A stretch of DNA of 64,000 nt, from NCBI RefSeq assembly GCF_023195895.1, contig NZ_JALPRK010000026.1, forward strand, positions 1 through 64,000, read 5' to 3'. Positions 9,522-18,043 of the stretch are shown here, piece after piece. How positions within the stretch are numbered: the stretch's first letter is position 1; every line of letters starts with the position of its first letter. The position numbers and the translations under genes are program-made. Below the pieces are notes generated by a model, which was not told the DNA's origin, ran no database searches, and saw only the letters and a program-made list of their open reading frames with translations. The stretch is from Paenibacillus mellifer (GTDB taxonomy: Bacteria; Bacillota; Bacilli; Paenibacillales; Paenibacillaceae).

Positions 9522-10589
9522 ATGCTTAGGCGCCATCGTTCCACATTATTGAAATCGATGCCTCTTCTGGTCCTGCTTGCTCTGCTGTTCATCTTCTCCG
9601 GCTGCCGGGCTGGAACCGCAGAGGAGACTTCGGTCCCCGTCGAAGCGGATCCAACAACCACGACCTATGTGACCTCCGGCCCGGAGCTGTCGTCTGGAGA
9701 GCCGGCTGCAACGAAACACCATATTGTACTGGGGTTCTCCCAGCTCGGTTCGGAGAGCGACTGGCGGAACGCGAATAGCCAATCGATCAAGACAGCGGCT
9801 AAAGAGGCAGGCATCGAGCTGCTGTTTGAAAATGCCGAGCAATCGCAGGAGAAGCAGTTTGAGGCGGTCCGCAGCTTTATCTCGCGGAAGGTCGATGTGA
9901 TCGCGATCGCTCCGGTCATTCAAACCGGATGGGTACCGATTCTGAACGAGGCCGAGGAGGCCGGAATCCCGGTCATTATCGTCGACAGAGCGGTCGATGC
10001 GTCCAATTACGTGACTCTGATCGGATCCGATTTGTATGAGGAAGGGAAGAAGGCGGGCAAATTTCTGCTGGACAAAATGGTCGGTCGCCCCGGGCCGATC
10101 GGAATTGTGGAACTCAAAGGGACGGAGGGCTCGACACCATCCATTGATCGCGGCCGGGGATTTGCGGATACCGTTCTCGGGGATAAGAGATTCAAGGTGC
10201 TGGAAAGTGAGCATGCCGATTTTACGCTGGAGCAGGGAGAGAAGGTCATGCGCTCCTTTTTGCAGGAACACGGTGGAGAGATGGATGTGCTGTACGCTCA
10301 TAATGACGATATGGCGCTGGGCGCAATCGAAGCCATTGAGGCTTACGGGCTCCGGCCGGGGAAGGATATCGTGATCATCTCCGTCGACGGGACGCGCAGG
10401 GCGCTGAAGAGCATGGCCGAAGGCAAGATCAACGCAGTGGTGGAATGCAATCCCCTCCTCGGGCCGAATTTGATGCAGGCGGTGAGGGAACTGACGGAAG
10501 GGCGCACGCTGCCCAAAAGGATTGTCACCCCCGAAACCGTCTTTACCGAAGTGACCGCTGAATTGGAGGCGGATAACAGAAAGTATTAG
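9522..10589 (+). CDS. Second YtfQ-like sugar-binding lipoprotein (paralogue)
   Basis: About 355 residues from ATG 9522, chosen because GGGGGAAG lies upstream; an in-frame ATG at 9459 sits just behind the terminator and lacks a ribosome site. Signal peptide with lipobox cysteine at residue 28. The core (IVLGFSQLGSESDWRNANS, DVIAIAPVIQTGW, YAHNDDMALGAIEAIEAYG) matches the product of 4802-5872 almost segment by segment, so it arose by duplication. It is monocistronic and lies after the importer operon terminator. It may serve the same permease with a different ligand range or act as a sensor; neither can be decided from sequence. Confidence 0.85.
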   Translation: MLRRHRSTLLKSMPLLVLLALLFIFSGCRAGTAEETSVPVEADPTTTTYVTSGPELSSGEPAATKHHIVLGFSQLGSESDWRNANSQSIKTAAKEAGIELLFENAEQSQEKQFEAVRSFISRKVDVIAIAPVIQTGWVPILNEAEEAGIPVIIVDRAVDASNYVTLIGSDLYEEGKKAGKFLLDKMVGRPGPIGIVELKGTEGSTPSIDRGRGFADTVLGDKRFKVLESEHADFTLEQGEKVMRSFLQEHGGEMDVLYAHNDDMALGAIEAIEAYGLRPGKDIVIISVDGTRRALKSMAEGKINAVVECNPLLGPNLMQAVRELTEGRTLPKRIVTPETVFTEVTAELEADNRKY

Positions 10590-10609
10590 AGCGAGACCTC
10601 CATCTGTTT

Positions 10610-10615
10610 TATAAT
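10610..10615 (+). promoter_or_regulatory. Probable -10 element before the ABC exporter operon
   Basis: A TATAAT hexamer lies at 10610-10615, about 60 bases upstream of the exporter start. No convincing -35 is visible. There is no terminator between the preceding binding-protein gene (end 10589) and the exporter, so some read-through is likely. Confidence 0.35.
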
Positions 10616-10677
10616 AAGACCGTGTAGTTTACCAACTTGGCGATTCTTACGGAATCACCCGGACTGGAGGAATCAGG

Positions 10678-12486
10678 ATGTCCGTTATGACCGCTATTTT
10701 TAGAAAATACCGCATCGCCGCCATTTCGGCGATCGTCATGCTGCTAATCGAGCTGGCGGTGGAGTTGATTCAGCCGCTGATCATCTCGCGGATCATCGAT
10801 CACGGGATTCGGCAGCACGAGGTGTCTGTCGCCTGGATTTGGGGCGGGGTGCTGATGGCAAGCGCTTTGGTGGCGTTTCTCGCCGGGATTACCAGTTCCT
10901 TCTTCGCCTCGCATGTGAGCCAAGGTTTTGGTTATGACCTGCGCGACAAGCTGTACGAGAAGGTGCAGTCCTTCTCGTATGAAGTGTTTAATCGCTTCGC
11001 GGCTTCGTCATTGATCACCCGGCTGACCGGGGATATCACGGTGCTGCAGGACGTCATCTTTATGTGCCTGCGCTTTGCTTCCCGGGTGCCGCTGGTAGTG
11101 ATCGGGAGCGTCGTGATGGCTCTGGTCGTGCATGTGAAGCTGGGGCTGTTGTTGACGGTAACCGTCCCTGTGCTGTTGGGGTTTGTGTTGTGGATGATCC
11201 GTAAAGCGTCCGCTTTATTTCGTGCGGTGCAGCGGCGCACGGACAGCGTCAACGGCCTGATTCAGGAGAATCTGACCGGCATGCGGCTGATCCGCGTGTT
11301 CGTGCGGATGTCGCATGAGATCGGGCGTTTTGAACAGCGCAACCGGGATTTGCGCCAGGGCACGGTCGCCGCGTTAAAGCTGACGGAGACCACGATGCCG
11401 TTCCTGTTGTTCATCATGAACGCCGGAATCATTGCGGTGCTGTGGTTCGGCCGGATCGAAATCGCGGACGGGGGTGCCAGCGTTGGTGAAGTGGTCGCTG
11501 TCATCAACTATTCGCTGCGGACCATTGGCGCGTTGTCTGCATTATCCTGGATTATGAGCTCCCTCTCGAGGGGGGCCGCATCGGGCGGACGGGTACGTGA
11601 AGTGCTTGAGGAGGAAGATCCGGTCGGCGAGCGGGAAGTTTTTTTGGCGGAGTCGGTTGATGCCGAGGCGGAAGTAGAGATGGGGGGGACGGCGGGGATG
11701 GCGGCAGCAGCGGGAGCATCACCGATCCAAGGCCGCATCGAGTTTAGCGAGGTTTCCTTCCGCTATCCAGGACGCGAGGAGATGGTGCTGGAGAGAGTAT
11801 CGTTTACGGCGGAGCCGGGGCAGCGAATCGCCGTCATGGGCGCGACCGGTTCGGGGAAATCGTCGCTGGTGCAGCTGATCCCCGGTATGTACGAGCCCAC
11901 GGAGGGGATGATTCGCATCGATGGGATCGATATCCGCGAGCTCGATCGGAAACGGCTGCGCCGCGCCATCGGTTATGTGCCACAAGAGGTCATGTTATTC
12001 TCCGGAACGATCCGGGAGAATATCGCCTGGGGCCGTGAGGGATCAACGCTGGAGCAAATTCAGGCTGCCGCTCGGCAGGCGCAGATCCACGAGACGATCG
12101 AGCGGCAACCGCACGGCTACGAGACGCGCCTGGGTCAGCGCGGCGTGAATCTGTCCGGCGGACAGAAGCAACGCCTGTCGATCGCCCGGGCACTGGTGCG
12201 CCAGCCGGCCATCCTGATTCTGGACGACAGCACAAGCGCCCTGGACGTCCGTACGGAGGCGGCTCTGCTGGAGGAAGTCTCGCGCCTTTCTTGCACAACG
12301 CTGCTCATTACGCAGAAGATCAGCTCGACCGCTACGGCGGATTTAATTCTTCTTATGGATGACGGGCAGCTGATCGCCAGCGGCAAGCATGAGGAACTGC
12401 TGCAGCGTTCGGAATTGTACCGGCGGATTTGCGAATCCCAGCAAGGAAAGGAGGCGGAACCTCATGCCGTTCAAGACCTTCACTGA
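10678..12486 (+). CDS. Heterodimeric ABC exporter subunit with degenerate ATPase site residues
   Basis: A 602-residue half-transporter: ABC_membrane domain with six helices (about 1-310), then an ATPase domain. Walker A GATGSGKSS lies at about 388-396 and LSGGQKQR at about 491. The Walker B motif reads LILDDSTSALD, so the catalytic glutamate is replaced by aspartate, and the H-loop histidine is replaced by glutamine (ITQKISS). The partner gene that follows has the complementary pattern, as in BmrCD and TM287/288. A 40-residue insert rich in acidic residues and alanine lies between the two domains (about 320-350). GGAGGAATC precedes ATG 10678. It should export amphipathic compounds or lipids; the substrate is unknown. 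Confidence 0.9.
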   Translation: MSVMTAIFRKYRIAAISAIVMLLIELAVELIQPLIISRIIDHGIRQHEVSVAWIWGGVLMASALVAFLAGITSSFFASHVSQGFGYDLRDKLYEKVQSFSYEVFNRFAASSLITRLTGDITVLQDVIFMCLRFASRVPLVVIGSVVMALVVHVKLGLLLTVTVPVLLGFVLWMIRKASALFRAVQRRTDSVNGLIQENLTGMRLIRVFVRMSHEIGRFEQRNRDLRQGTVAALKLTETTMPFLLFIMNAGIIAVLWFGRIEIADGGASVGEVVAVINYSLRTIGALSALSWIMSSLSRGAASGGRVREVLEEEDPVGEREVFLAESVDAEAEVEMGGTAGMAAAAGASPIQGRIEFSEVSFRYPGREEMVLERVSFTAEPGQRIAVMGATGSGKSSLVQLIPGMYEPTEGMIRIDGIDIRELDRKRLRRAIGYVPQEVMLFSGTIRENIAWGREGSTLEQIQAAARQAQIHETIERQPHGYETRLGQRGVNLSGGQKQRLSIARALVRQPAILILDDSTSALDVRTEAALLEEVSRLSCTTLLITQKISSTATADLILLMDDGQLIASGKHEELLQRSELYRRICESQQGKEAEPHAVQDLH

Positions 12487-14395
12487 ACCGTTTCGCCATC
12501 CGTACCCGAAGTTGGGGTCATCCTCACAGGGCGGCGGGGCCCGTAATGACGCGCCGGCTGCAGTGGCGGCTGCGCCGCGCCGACCCGGCCATGGCGGCGG
12601 ACCCGGCGGTGTAAGGCCCAAGGTACGGGCTAAGAATTGGTCAGGTACGCTAGGGCGGATCTGGAGTTACCTATCTGCCCATAAAGCCCGGCTGGCAACC
12701 GTCCTGCTGATGGTTGTCTTCAGCTCGGGATTAGCGCTGCTAGGACCCTACCTGGTCGGGATGGCGGTGGACGATTATCTGGAGGCAGGCGGGGGCCGAC
12801 CTTGGGTGATGTTCCTGATCGGATTGACGTTGGTATTTGCCGGCTCGTCGCTCACGTCCTGGCTGCAAAACATCTGGATGATCGGAATCGCTCAGGAGAC
12901 GGTGTACCGGATGCGCTCCGAGCTGTTCGCCCAACTGCATCGGCTGCCGATTCCGTATTACGGCAAACGTCAGCAAGGCGAAATCATGAGCCGACTGACC
13001 AATGATATGGACAATGTCAGCTCGACGCTGAACAGCTCGGCAATCCAGATTTTCTCCAGCGTATTAACGCTGGTTGGCACGGTCGCCGTGATGTTGTACC
13101 TTAGCCCGCTGTTGACCCTGCTGACGTTCCTCGTCGTGCCGTTAATGATGGCCGGGATGCGCTGGATCACGAAGCGGACGGGACCGCTGTACAAACGGCG
13201 CCAACAGGATCTTGGCAACCTGAACGGCTACATTGAGGAGACGTTGTCGGGGCAGCGGATTATTAAGGCGTTCTCTCAAGAGCAGCGAGTGCTGCAAGAC
13301 TTCCGTGAGCGGAATGAGGCGATCCGCAGCTCCAGCTTCTGGGCGCAGACGATTTCCGGCTTCATTCCGAAGCTGATGAACGGCCTTAATAACCTGAGTT
13401 TCGCGATCGTGGCCGGGATCGGCGGGGTGTTGGCGGTACGCGGGAGCGCCGGAGTTACTGTCGGGGTAATCGTTGTGTTCGTCGAATACGCGCGGCAGTT
13501 TACCCGCCCGCTGAACGACCTGGCGAACCAGTGGAACACGCTGTTGTCGGCGATTGCCGGCGCGGAGCGGGTGTTCGAGGTGCTGGACGAGGAAGTGGAA
13601 GCCCGCGACGAAGAAGCGGCGCTGGAGCTGTCGTCCGTGCGGGGCGAGGTGGTTTTCTCGGGAGTTTACTTCTCTTATGAGGAAAATGGAAACGAGGACG
13701 GCGATACGTTAGAGGAAATCAGCTTTACGGCGAACCTGGGCGAGACGATCGCTTTGGTCGGACCGACGGGGGCCGGCAAAACGACGCTGATTCAACTGCT
13801 GTCGCGTTTCTACGAGCCTTCCCGGGGGAGGATCACGGTCGACGGCCGCGATATCCGGACGATTCGGCGTGACAGCCTGCGTTCGCAGATGGCGTTTGTG
13901 CTGCAGGATTCGTTCCTCTTCCAGGGCACGATCCGCGACAATATCCGCTTCGGCCGACTAGATGCGACCGATGTGGAGGTGGAGGAGGCCGCCAAGCTGG
14001 CGAATGCGCATTCCTTTATCGTGCGGATGCCGGGCGGCTATGATAAGGTGCTGGGCGCGGACGGCGGTGGCATCAGCCAAGGGCAACGACAGCTGCTGGC
14101 CATCGCGCGGGCAATTCTGGCGGATCCGTCGATCCTCGTGCTGGACGAGGCGACCAGCAGCATCGATACCGTGACGGAGATCAAAATCCAGGAAGGCTTG
14201 CAGCGATTGATGCAAGGCAGAACGAGCTTCGTGATCGCTCATCGTCTGAACACCATCCGCCAGGCCGACAAGATTCTGGTCTTGAAGGAAGGCCGCTTGA
14301 TTGAGCAGGGCTCGCACGAGGAACTCTTGCGGCGACACGGGTTCTATCATAGCTTGTACCATGGCGGCTTGGATGCGGAAAGCGGTGAAGTCTGA
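12464..14395 (+). CDS. Heterodimeric ABC exporter subunit with canonical Walker B and altered signature motif
   Basis: About 643 residues from ATG 12464, supported by AAGGAAAGGAGG upstream and a 23-bp overlap with the first subunit. An N-terminal Pro/Gly/Arg-rich stretch of about 55 residues precedes the six-helix ABC_membrane domain. The ATPase domain has Walker A GPTGAGKTT (about 430), catalytic LVLDEATSSID (about 557) and IAHRLNT as H-loop, but the signature is ISQGQ instead of LSGGQ. Together with the degenerate Walker B and H-loop of the first subunit this leaves one consensus and one degenerate ATP site, the hallmark of asymmetric heterodimeric exporters. The stop codon overlaps the next gene by one base. 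Confidence 0.9.
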   Translation: MPFKTFTEPFRHPYPKLGSSSQGGGARNDAPAAVAAAPRRPGHGGGPGGVRPKVRAKNWSGTLGRIWSYLSAHKARLATVLLMVVFSSGLALLGPYLVGMAVDDYLEAGGGRPWVMFLIGLTLVFAGSSLTSWLQNIWMIGIAQETVYRMRSELFAQLHRLPIPYYGKRQQGEIMSRLTNDMDNVSSTLNSSAIQIFSSVLTLVGTVAVMLYLSPLLTLLTFLVVPLMMAGMRWITKRTGPLYKRRQQDLGNLNGYIEETLSGQRIIKAFSQEQRVLQDFRERNEAIRSSSFWAQTISGFIPKLMNGLNNLSFAIVAGIGGVLAVRGSAGVTVGVIVVFVEYARQFTRPLNDLANQWNTLLSAIAGAERVFEVLDEEVEARDEEAALELSSVRGEVVFSGVYFSYEENGNEDGDTLEEISFTANLGETIALVGPTGAGKTTLIQLLSRFYEPSRGRITVDGRDIRTIRRDSLRSQMAFVLQDSFLFQGTIRDNIRFGRLDATDVEVEEAAKLANAHSFIVRMPGGYDKVLGADGGGISQGQRQLLAIARAILADPSILVLDEATSSIDTVTEIKIQEGLQRLMQGRTSFVIAHRLNTIRQADKILVLKEGRLIEQGSHEELLRRHGFYHSLYHGGLDAESGEV

Positions 14396-15159
14396 TGGAG
14401 TTGAACGCCTATCTGCGGAGGATCACGCTGCAGCGGGACGAGGTGCCAACGTTTGATGACTATCCTTTCCACTTACCTGCAGTCTCGTCGCTCGGTCAGC
14501 TGGAGTTCCATCCGAAGGTCACGTACATCGTCGGCGAAAACGGCATGGGCAAATCCACGCTGCTGGAGGGCATCGCCGTCGCATTGGGGTTTAACCCGGA
14601 AGGCGGCACGATGAACTTCAGCTTCGCGACGGCCGAGACCCACTCCGAGCTGCATCGCTATCTTCGTACCGTAAGGGGGCCGATGCGGCCGCGGGACGGG
14701 TTCTTTTTCCGGGCGGAGAGCTATTATAACCTGGCGACGGAAATCGATAAACTGGATCAGGAAAATCATGCGTGGGTTAGTCCGCCACGGATCGTCGACT
14801 CCTACGGCGGGAAATCACTGCATACGATGTCGCATGGGGAATCGTTTTTCGCCGCGTTTATGAACCGCTTCAGCGGGCGCGGCCTGTATATCTTGGACGA
14901 ACCGGAGGCGGCGTTGTCTCCATATCGGCAGATGGCGATGCTGGCGCGGATTCATGAACTGGTCGGACGCCACTCCCAGTTCATCATTTCCACGCATTCG
15001 CCGATCCTGATGGCGTATCCCGACAGCCTCATGTATCAACTTACGCCGGACGGGATCGAGAAGACCACGCTGGAAGAGACCGATCATTATATCATCATGA
15101 AAGAGTTCGTCAATCATCGGGAGGGTATGCTAAGGGAGTTGTTGCGAGATGAGAATTGA
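14395..15159 (+). CDS. AAA/SMC-like ATPase coupled to the exporter operon
   Basis: A 254-residue soluble ATPase of the AAA_21/AAA_23 type (ABC-ATPase-like, without membrane domain). Visible motifs are Walker A GENGMGKST (near residue 50), the signature-like HTMSHGESF, Walker B GLYILDEPEAALS and the H-loop FIISTHSPI. It starts on the stop codon of the exporter subunit (TGATG), so it is translated with it. Proteins of this family occur widely as stand-alone predicted ATPases and have no settled function. The coupling here suggests a link to the exporter, but this is only positional. Confidence 0.75.
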   Translation: MELNAYLRRITLQRDEVPTFDDYPFHLPAVSSLGQLEFHPKVTYIVGENGMGKSTLLEGIAVALGFNPEGGTMNFSFATAETHSELHRYLRTVRGPMRPRDGFFFRAESYYNLATEIDKLDQENHAWVSPPRIVDSYGGKSLHTMSHGESFFAAFMNRFSGRGLYILDEPEAALSPYRQMAMLARIHELVGRHSQFIISTHSPILMAYPDSLMYQLTPDGIEKTTLEETDHYIIMKEFVNHREGMLRELLRDEN

Positions 15160-15200
15160 CTTCCGGAATTAGTGTAACTATAATGGTTACAGGCAGAACA

Positions 15201-15227
15201 ATAACAACGATAACAACGATAACAACG
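15201..15227 (+). repeat. Three tandem copies of a 9-bp repeat
   Basis: ATAACAACG is repeated three times without interruption in the leader of the SDR gene, with partial copies on both sides. It lies about 40 bases upstream of the AAGGAGG of that gene. Copy number could vary by slippage and alter leader length. Confidence 0.8.
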
Positions 15228-15267
15228 ATGACTTCACGGCAACTCAATCGATAAGGAGGATTCTAGG

Positions 15268-16134
15268 ATGAAGATATTGGTGACAGGGGCAACGGGTCAG
15301 CTCGGCGCCAAGGTGGTTGAGGCGCTGCTGGCTAAGGTGCCGGCAGAGCAGTTGGCAGTGAGCGTACGCGAACCGGAGAAGGCCCGCGCGCTTGGCGCGC
15401 GGGGCGTAGACGTACGCCAAGGGGATTTCGAGGATCCCGCTTCACTGGAACCGGCATTTGCCGGCGTGGAGCGACTCTTGATCGTATCGACGCAAGGCGA
15501 TAACGACACGCGCATCCGCCAGCACTTGGCGGCCGTTGCGGCGGCGCAACGGGCGGGGGTTCAGCTCATCGCTTATACGAGCGTGGTAAATGCTGCCCAT
15601 AATTCACTGGAGCTGGCGCCTGTTCACAAAGCGACAGAGGAAGCGATCGCGAAGACGGGAATTCCTTATGTGTTCCTGCGCAACAACTGGTATATTGAGA
15701 ACGAAACCGGTACGATCCAGGGCATTCTAGCCGAAGCGCCGCTCGTGACCTCCGCCGGAGAAGGCAAAGTCGGCTGGGCTACACGTGAGGACTATGCGCA
15801 AGCGGCGGCCGCTGTGCTGACCGGCAACGGACATGAAAACAAGATCTATGAGCTGTCGGGCACGCCGATCACGCATGCCGAGCTGGCTCGGATCATTGGC
15901 GAGGCCCTGGGCCGCGAGGTTCCTGTTCAGCACGTCGACGATGCTGCTTACGCAGAGGTCATGCGCGGTGCGGGCGTGCCGGAACCGGTGGTTCCGTTCA
16001 TCGTTTCCATCCAGCGCTCAATCCGCGAAGGGGCGCTGGACGTTCCGAGCGGCGACCTGGAAGCATTGCTGGGCCGGCCGGCAACTTCGCTGGTTGACGC
16101 GGTACGCGGCATCGTGAAAGAACTGCAAGCTTAA
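15268..16134 (+). CDS. NmrA-like SDR oxidoreductase (QorB-type NAD(P)H-quinone reductase family)
   Basis: A 288-residue atypical short-chain dehydrogenase. It begins with the Rossmann motif VTGATGQLGAKVVEALL at residues 4-20 and has the NmrA/QOR2-type middle segments VERLLIVSTQGDN and the conserved LRNNWYIENE. Proteins of this class (E. coli QorB) reduce quinones with NADPH or act as redox-sensing regulators without catalysis; which applies here cannot be decided. AAGGAGG lies upstream of ATG 15268. It is a single-gene unit followed by a hairpin terminator. Confidence 0.82.
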   Translation: MKILVTGATGQLGAKVVEALLAKVPAEQLAVSVREPEKARALGARGVDVRQGDFEDPASLEPAFAGVERLLIVSTQGDNDTRIRQHLAAVAAAQRAGVQLIAYTSVVNAAHNSLELAPVHKATEEAIAKTGIPYVFLRNNWYIENETGTIQGILAEAPLVTSAGEGKVGWATREDYAQAAAAVLTGNGHENKIYELSGTPITHAELARIIGEALGREVPVQHVDDAAYAEVMRGAGVPEPVVPFIVSIQRSIREGALDVPSGDLEALLGRPATSLVDAVRGIVKELQA

Positions 16135-16140
16135 ACAACG

Positions 16141-16173
16141 AAAGGCCCTGTTCCATATCGAAACAGGGCCTTT
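16141..16173 (+). terminator. Terminator hairpin after the SDR gene
   Basis: A perfect 12-bp stem, AAAGGCCCTGTT (16141-16152) with AACAGGGCCTTT (16162-16173), around a nine-base loop. The A and T ends make it usable in both directions, although no long T run follows. Confidence 0.75.
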
Positions 16174-16216
16174 ATGGGGCTGTCCCAAAAGGGAATCGGC
16201 CAGGATACCGGCAAGA

Positions 16217-16392
16217 ATGTTGCATTTTGTGCAACAATTTCAGCCGATTCGTTCGCATACTCCCTAAAATGCTGCACAAAATGCTACATTCCGGCCCTGC
16301 AGGACAATTTGGGGGTGGAAATGTTGCAGGAAATGCAACATTTCACCTCCACAGGCCCGTTTCACATCCAAATCCTGCACGAAATGCAACAT
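16217..16392. repeat. Phased palindrome array, family A copy 1 (core ATGTTGCA-N5-TGCAACAT)
   Basis: Four palindromic units with eight-base arms and five-base loops are centred at 16227, 16279, 16331 and 16382, so the spacings are 52, 52 and 51 bp. The third unit is extended to perfect 11-bp arms (16318-16328 with 16334-16344). The DNA between units is not conserved. The same family occurs again at 48709-48886. The apparent open reading frame through this stretch is only a translation of the repeat. Confidence 0.85.
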
Positions 16393-16469
16393 TTCCGCGA
16401 ACTGATCTACTACCTTTGGGGACGACCCCTTTTTTGCGTTCAGCGGCCTTCGCTTCCTAGCCAGCCAAC

Positions 16470-16645
16470 TGTAAAAGTGCAGGTGATATTTCGCTAAACC
16501 CTCGTATTTCACGACTGAACTGCAAAAGTGCATTTGATTCGGGGACGAATCCAGATGAAGAGGCGATTTGTCGAATTTAGCCTGCACTTTTGCATCTGAT
16601 CGCCCGAATCGAACTGAATTGGCGAAAAAGAACTGCACTTTTGCA
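16470..16645. repeat. Phased palindrome array, family B (core TGCA-AAAG-TGCA and its inverse)
   Basis: Four units are centred at 16475.5, 16526.5, 16588.5 and 16639.5, spacings 51, 62 and 51 bp. Units 1-2 read TGYA-AAAG-TGCA, while units 3-4 read TGCA-CTTT-TGCA, so the array is an inverted pair of direct pairs. It directly follows family A copy 1 and ends just before the monooxygenase gene. Confidence 0.8.
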
Positions 16646-16665
16646 TCTCACTCGTATGCGCGCGG

Positions 16666-16971
16666 CTACTTGATTCCCTTCCCGCCAACCGGACGGATTG
16701 GGATGGATTCCACACCGGCGTTCAGCGGCATCGCGCGCTGAATCATCGCTCGCGTGGTGTCATCTTGCAGCGAAGCTTCATGAGCTTCTGCGTTGCTCCA
16801 AACCTCCGTAACCCATACGGTATCGGGCTCAGTCTCCGAAACGTTCACCACATAAAGCTCGCATCCCGGATCCGACTCGGCCCCGGCGGCGGCTTCCAGC
16901 AAGATGCCGACCAGCTGGTCGCGTACCCCGGGTTTGGCTGTGAATTTGGCGTACATGCCGAACTTGTCCAC
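16666..16971 (-). CDS. Antibiotic biosynthesis monooxygenase (ABM)-domain protein
   Basis: A small protein of about 101 residues of the dimeric alpha/beta-barrel ABM family (YgiN/LsrG-like). It shows the typical opening FGMYAKFTAKPGVRDQLVGIL and the central WVTEVWSNAEAHEAS. Members act as cofactor-free monooxygenases or quinol-handling enzymes; the substrate is unknown. Three starts are in frame (GTG 16986, ATG 16977, GTG 16971). I favour GTG 16971 because GGAGG then sits six bases upstream; the other two are at or inside that site. No operon partner. Confidence 0.75.
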   Translation of the reverse strand: MDKFGMYAKFTAKPGVRDQLVGILLEAAAGAESDPGCELYVVNVSETEPDTVWVTEVWSNAEAHEASLQDDTTRAMIQRAMPLNAGVESIPIRPVGGKGIK

Positions 16972-17096
16972 TGTCATCCTCCTCACTTCAATGTCTATAA
17001 ACTCAACATTAACTTTAAATTTGCTTAGGAGAATTATCGCCTAACCACGCCTGGCAAGCAACAACTTCATTGGAAAAATCCCCCGTATCGGCATGG

Positions 17097-17102
17097 TATA
17101 AT
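17097..17102 (+). promoter_or_regulatory. Extended -10 promoter for the epimerase gene
   Basis: TGGTATAAT with the hexamer at 17097-17102 forms an extended -10 element, about 34 bases before the epimerase start codon. The nearest -35-like TTGGAA (17070) is too far away, which is usual for extended -10 promoters. Confidence 0.55.
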
Positions 17103-17135
17103 GAAACAAAAAGTCAGGGTAAAGGAGCGGATCGC

Positions 17136-18023
17136 ATGCCGAAAGTGGTATTGGCTGGGGGCACAGGGTTTGTGGGACAGGCGTTTGCGCAGAGGTTCGG
17201 AGAATTGGGAGCCGAGGTTAAGGTCATTTCCAGACAAGCTCCCCATATCCCTTGGGAGGACCAAAGTTCCATCGTACAGGCTTTGGAAGGCGCCGATTTG
17301 CTGATTAACTTGGCCGGTAGATCGGTGAATTGCCGCTACACCCCTGAGAACCGGCGGCTTATTCTGGAGTCCCGGACGGAAACAACGCGTCAGCTTGGGG
17401 AGAGCATCCTGGCCTGCCAGCGTCCGCCGGCGTTATGGATCAACTCCAGCACGGCGACGATTTACCGGCATGCGGAGGATCGTCCAATGACGGAGAAAAG
17501 CGGAGAAGTGGGCTCGGGTTTTTCGGTTGATGTCGCCAAAGCATGGGAGGAGGCATTCTTCGCCTTTGATCTCCCGGCGACAAGGCGGGTCGCGCTGCGT
17601 ATTGCGATCGTGTTGGACGACGGCGGGGTGATGGGCCCCTTGCGCAATCTGGTTCGCTTCGGACTGGGCGGAGCCCAAGGGTCCGGCCGTCAGCAGTTCA
17701 GCTGGATTCACATGGAGGACCTGTTCCGAATCGTTAGGTTCTTGCAGGAGCATCCCGAGCTCGACGGCGTGTTTAACGCCTCCGCCCCACATCCGGTCAC
17801 GAACCGGGAGCTGATGGCTGGTCTGCGCCGGGCAATGGGCGTTCCCATCGGACTGCCCGCGCCGCGTTGGCTGCTGGAGCTGGGCGCTCGCCTGATTCGG
17901 ACGGAGACCGAGTTGGTGCTGAAGAGTCGCTGGGTGTTGCCGGAGCGGCTGCAACGGGCGGGATTCCCCTTCCGTTACGATACGCTGGAGAAGGCGCTGC
18001 AAGAAATTGTCGCACGTAACTAG
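17136..18023 (+). CDS. TIGR01777-type NAD-dependent epimerase/dehydratase family protein
   Basis: About 295 residues from ATG 17136 (AAAGGAG nine bases upstream); the open frame extends to 17070, but that start has no ribosome site and lies ahead of the -10 element. Rossmann motif VVLAGGTGFVGQAF at the N-terminus, LINLAGRSVNCRYT, STATIYRH and a C-terminal PAPRWLLELGA segment identify the YfhF/SulA-like family (with DUF1731 at the C-terminus). The reaction of this family is not established. The methyltransferase gene follows after 20 bases and may be cotranscribed. Confidence 0.85.
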   Translation: MPKVVLAGGTGFVGQAFAQRFGELGAEVKVISRQAPHIPWEDQSSIVQALEGADLLINLAGRSVNCRYTPENRRLILESRTETTRQLGESILACQRPPALWINSSTATIYRHAEDRPMTEKSGEVGSGFSVDVAKAWEEAFFAFDLPATRRVALRIAIVLDDGGVMGPLRNLVRFGLGGAQGSGRQQFSWIHMEDLFRIVRFLQEHPELDGVFNASAPHPVTNRELMAGLRRAMGVPIGLPAPRWLLELGARLIRTETELVLKSRWVLPERLQRAGFPFRYDTLEKALQEIVARN

Positions 18024-18043
18024 GACAAGGGGGAGCGAAGGTC

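Noticed and set aside
16174-16497. 107-codon open frame on the plus strand
   Set aside because: It is a translation of the family A palindromes, overlaps the SDR terminator, and shows no ribosome site or protein-like pattern.
16217-16645. Regularly spaced repeats that could suggest a CRISPR array
   Set aside because: The units are palindromic, only about 12-25 bp, imperfect and four per array, with part of the units inverted. No cas genes are near, and the same architecture recurs with unrelated cores.
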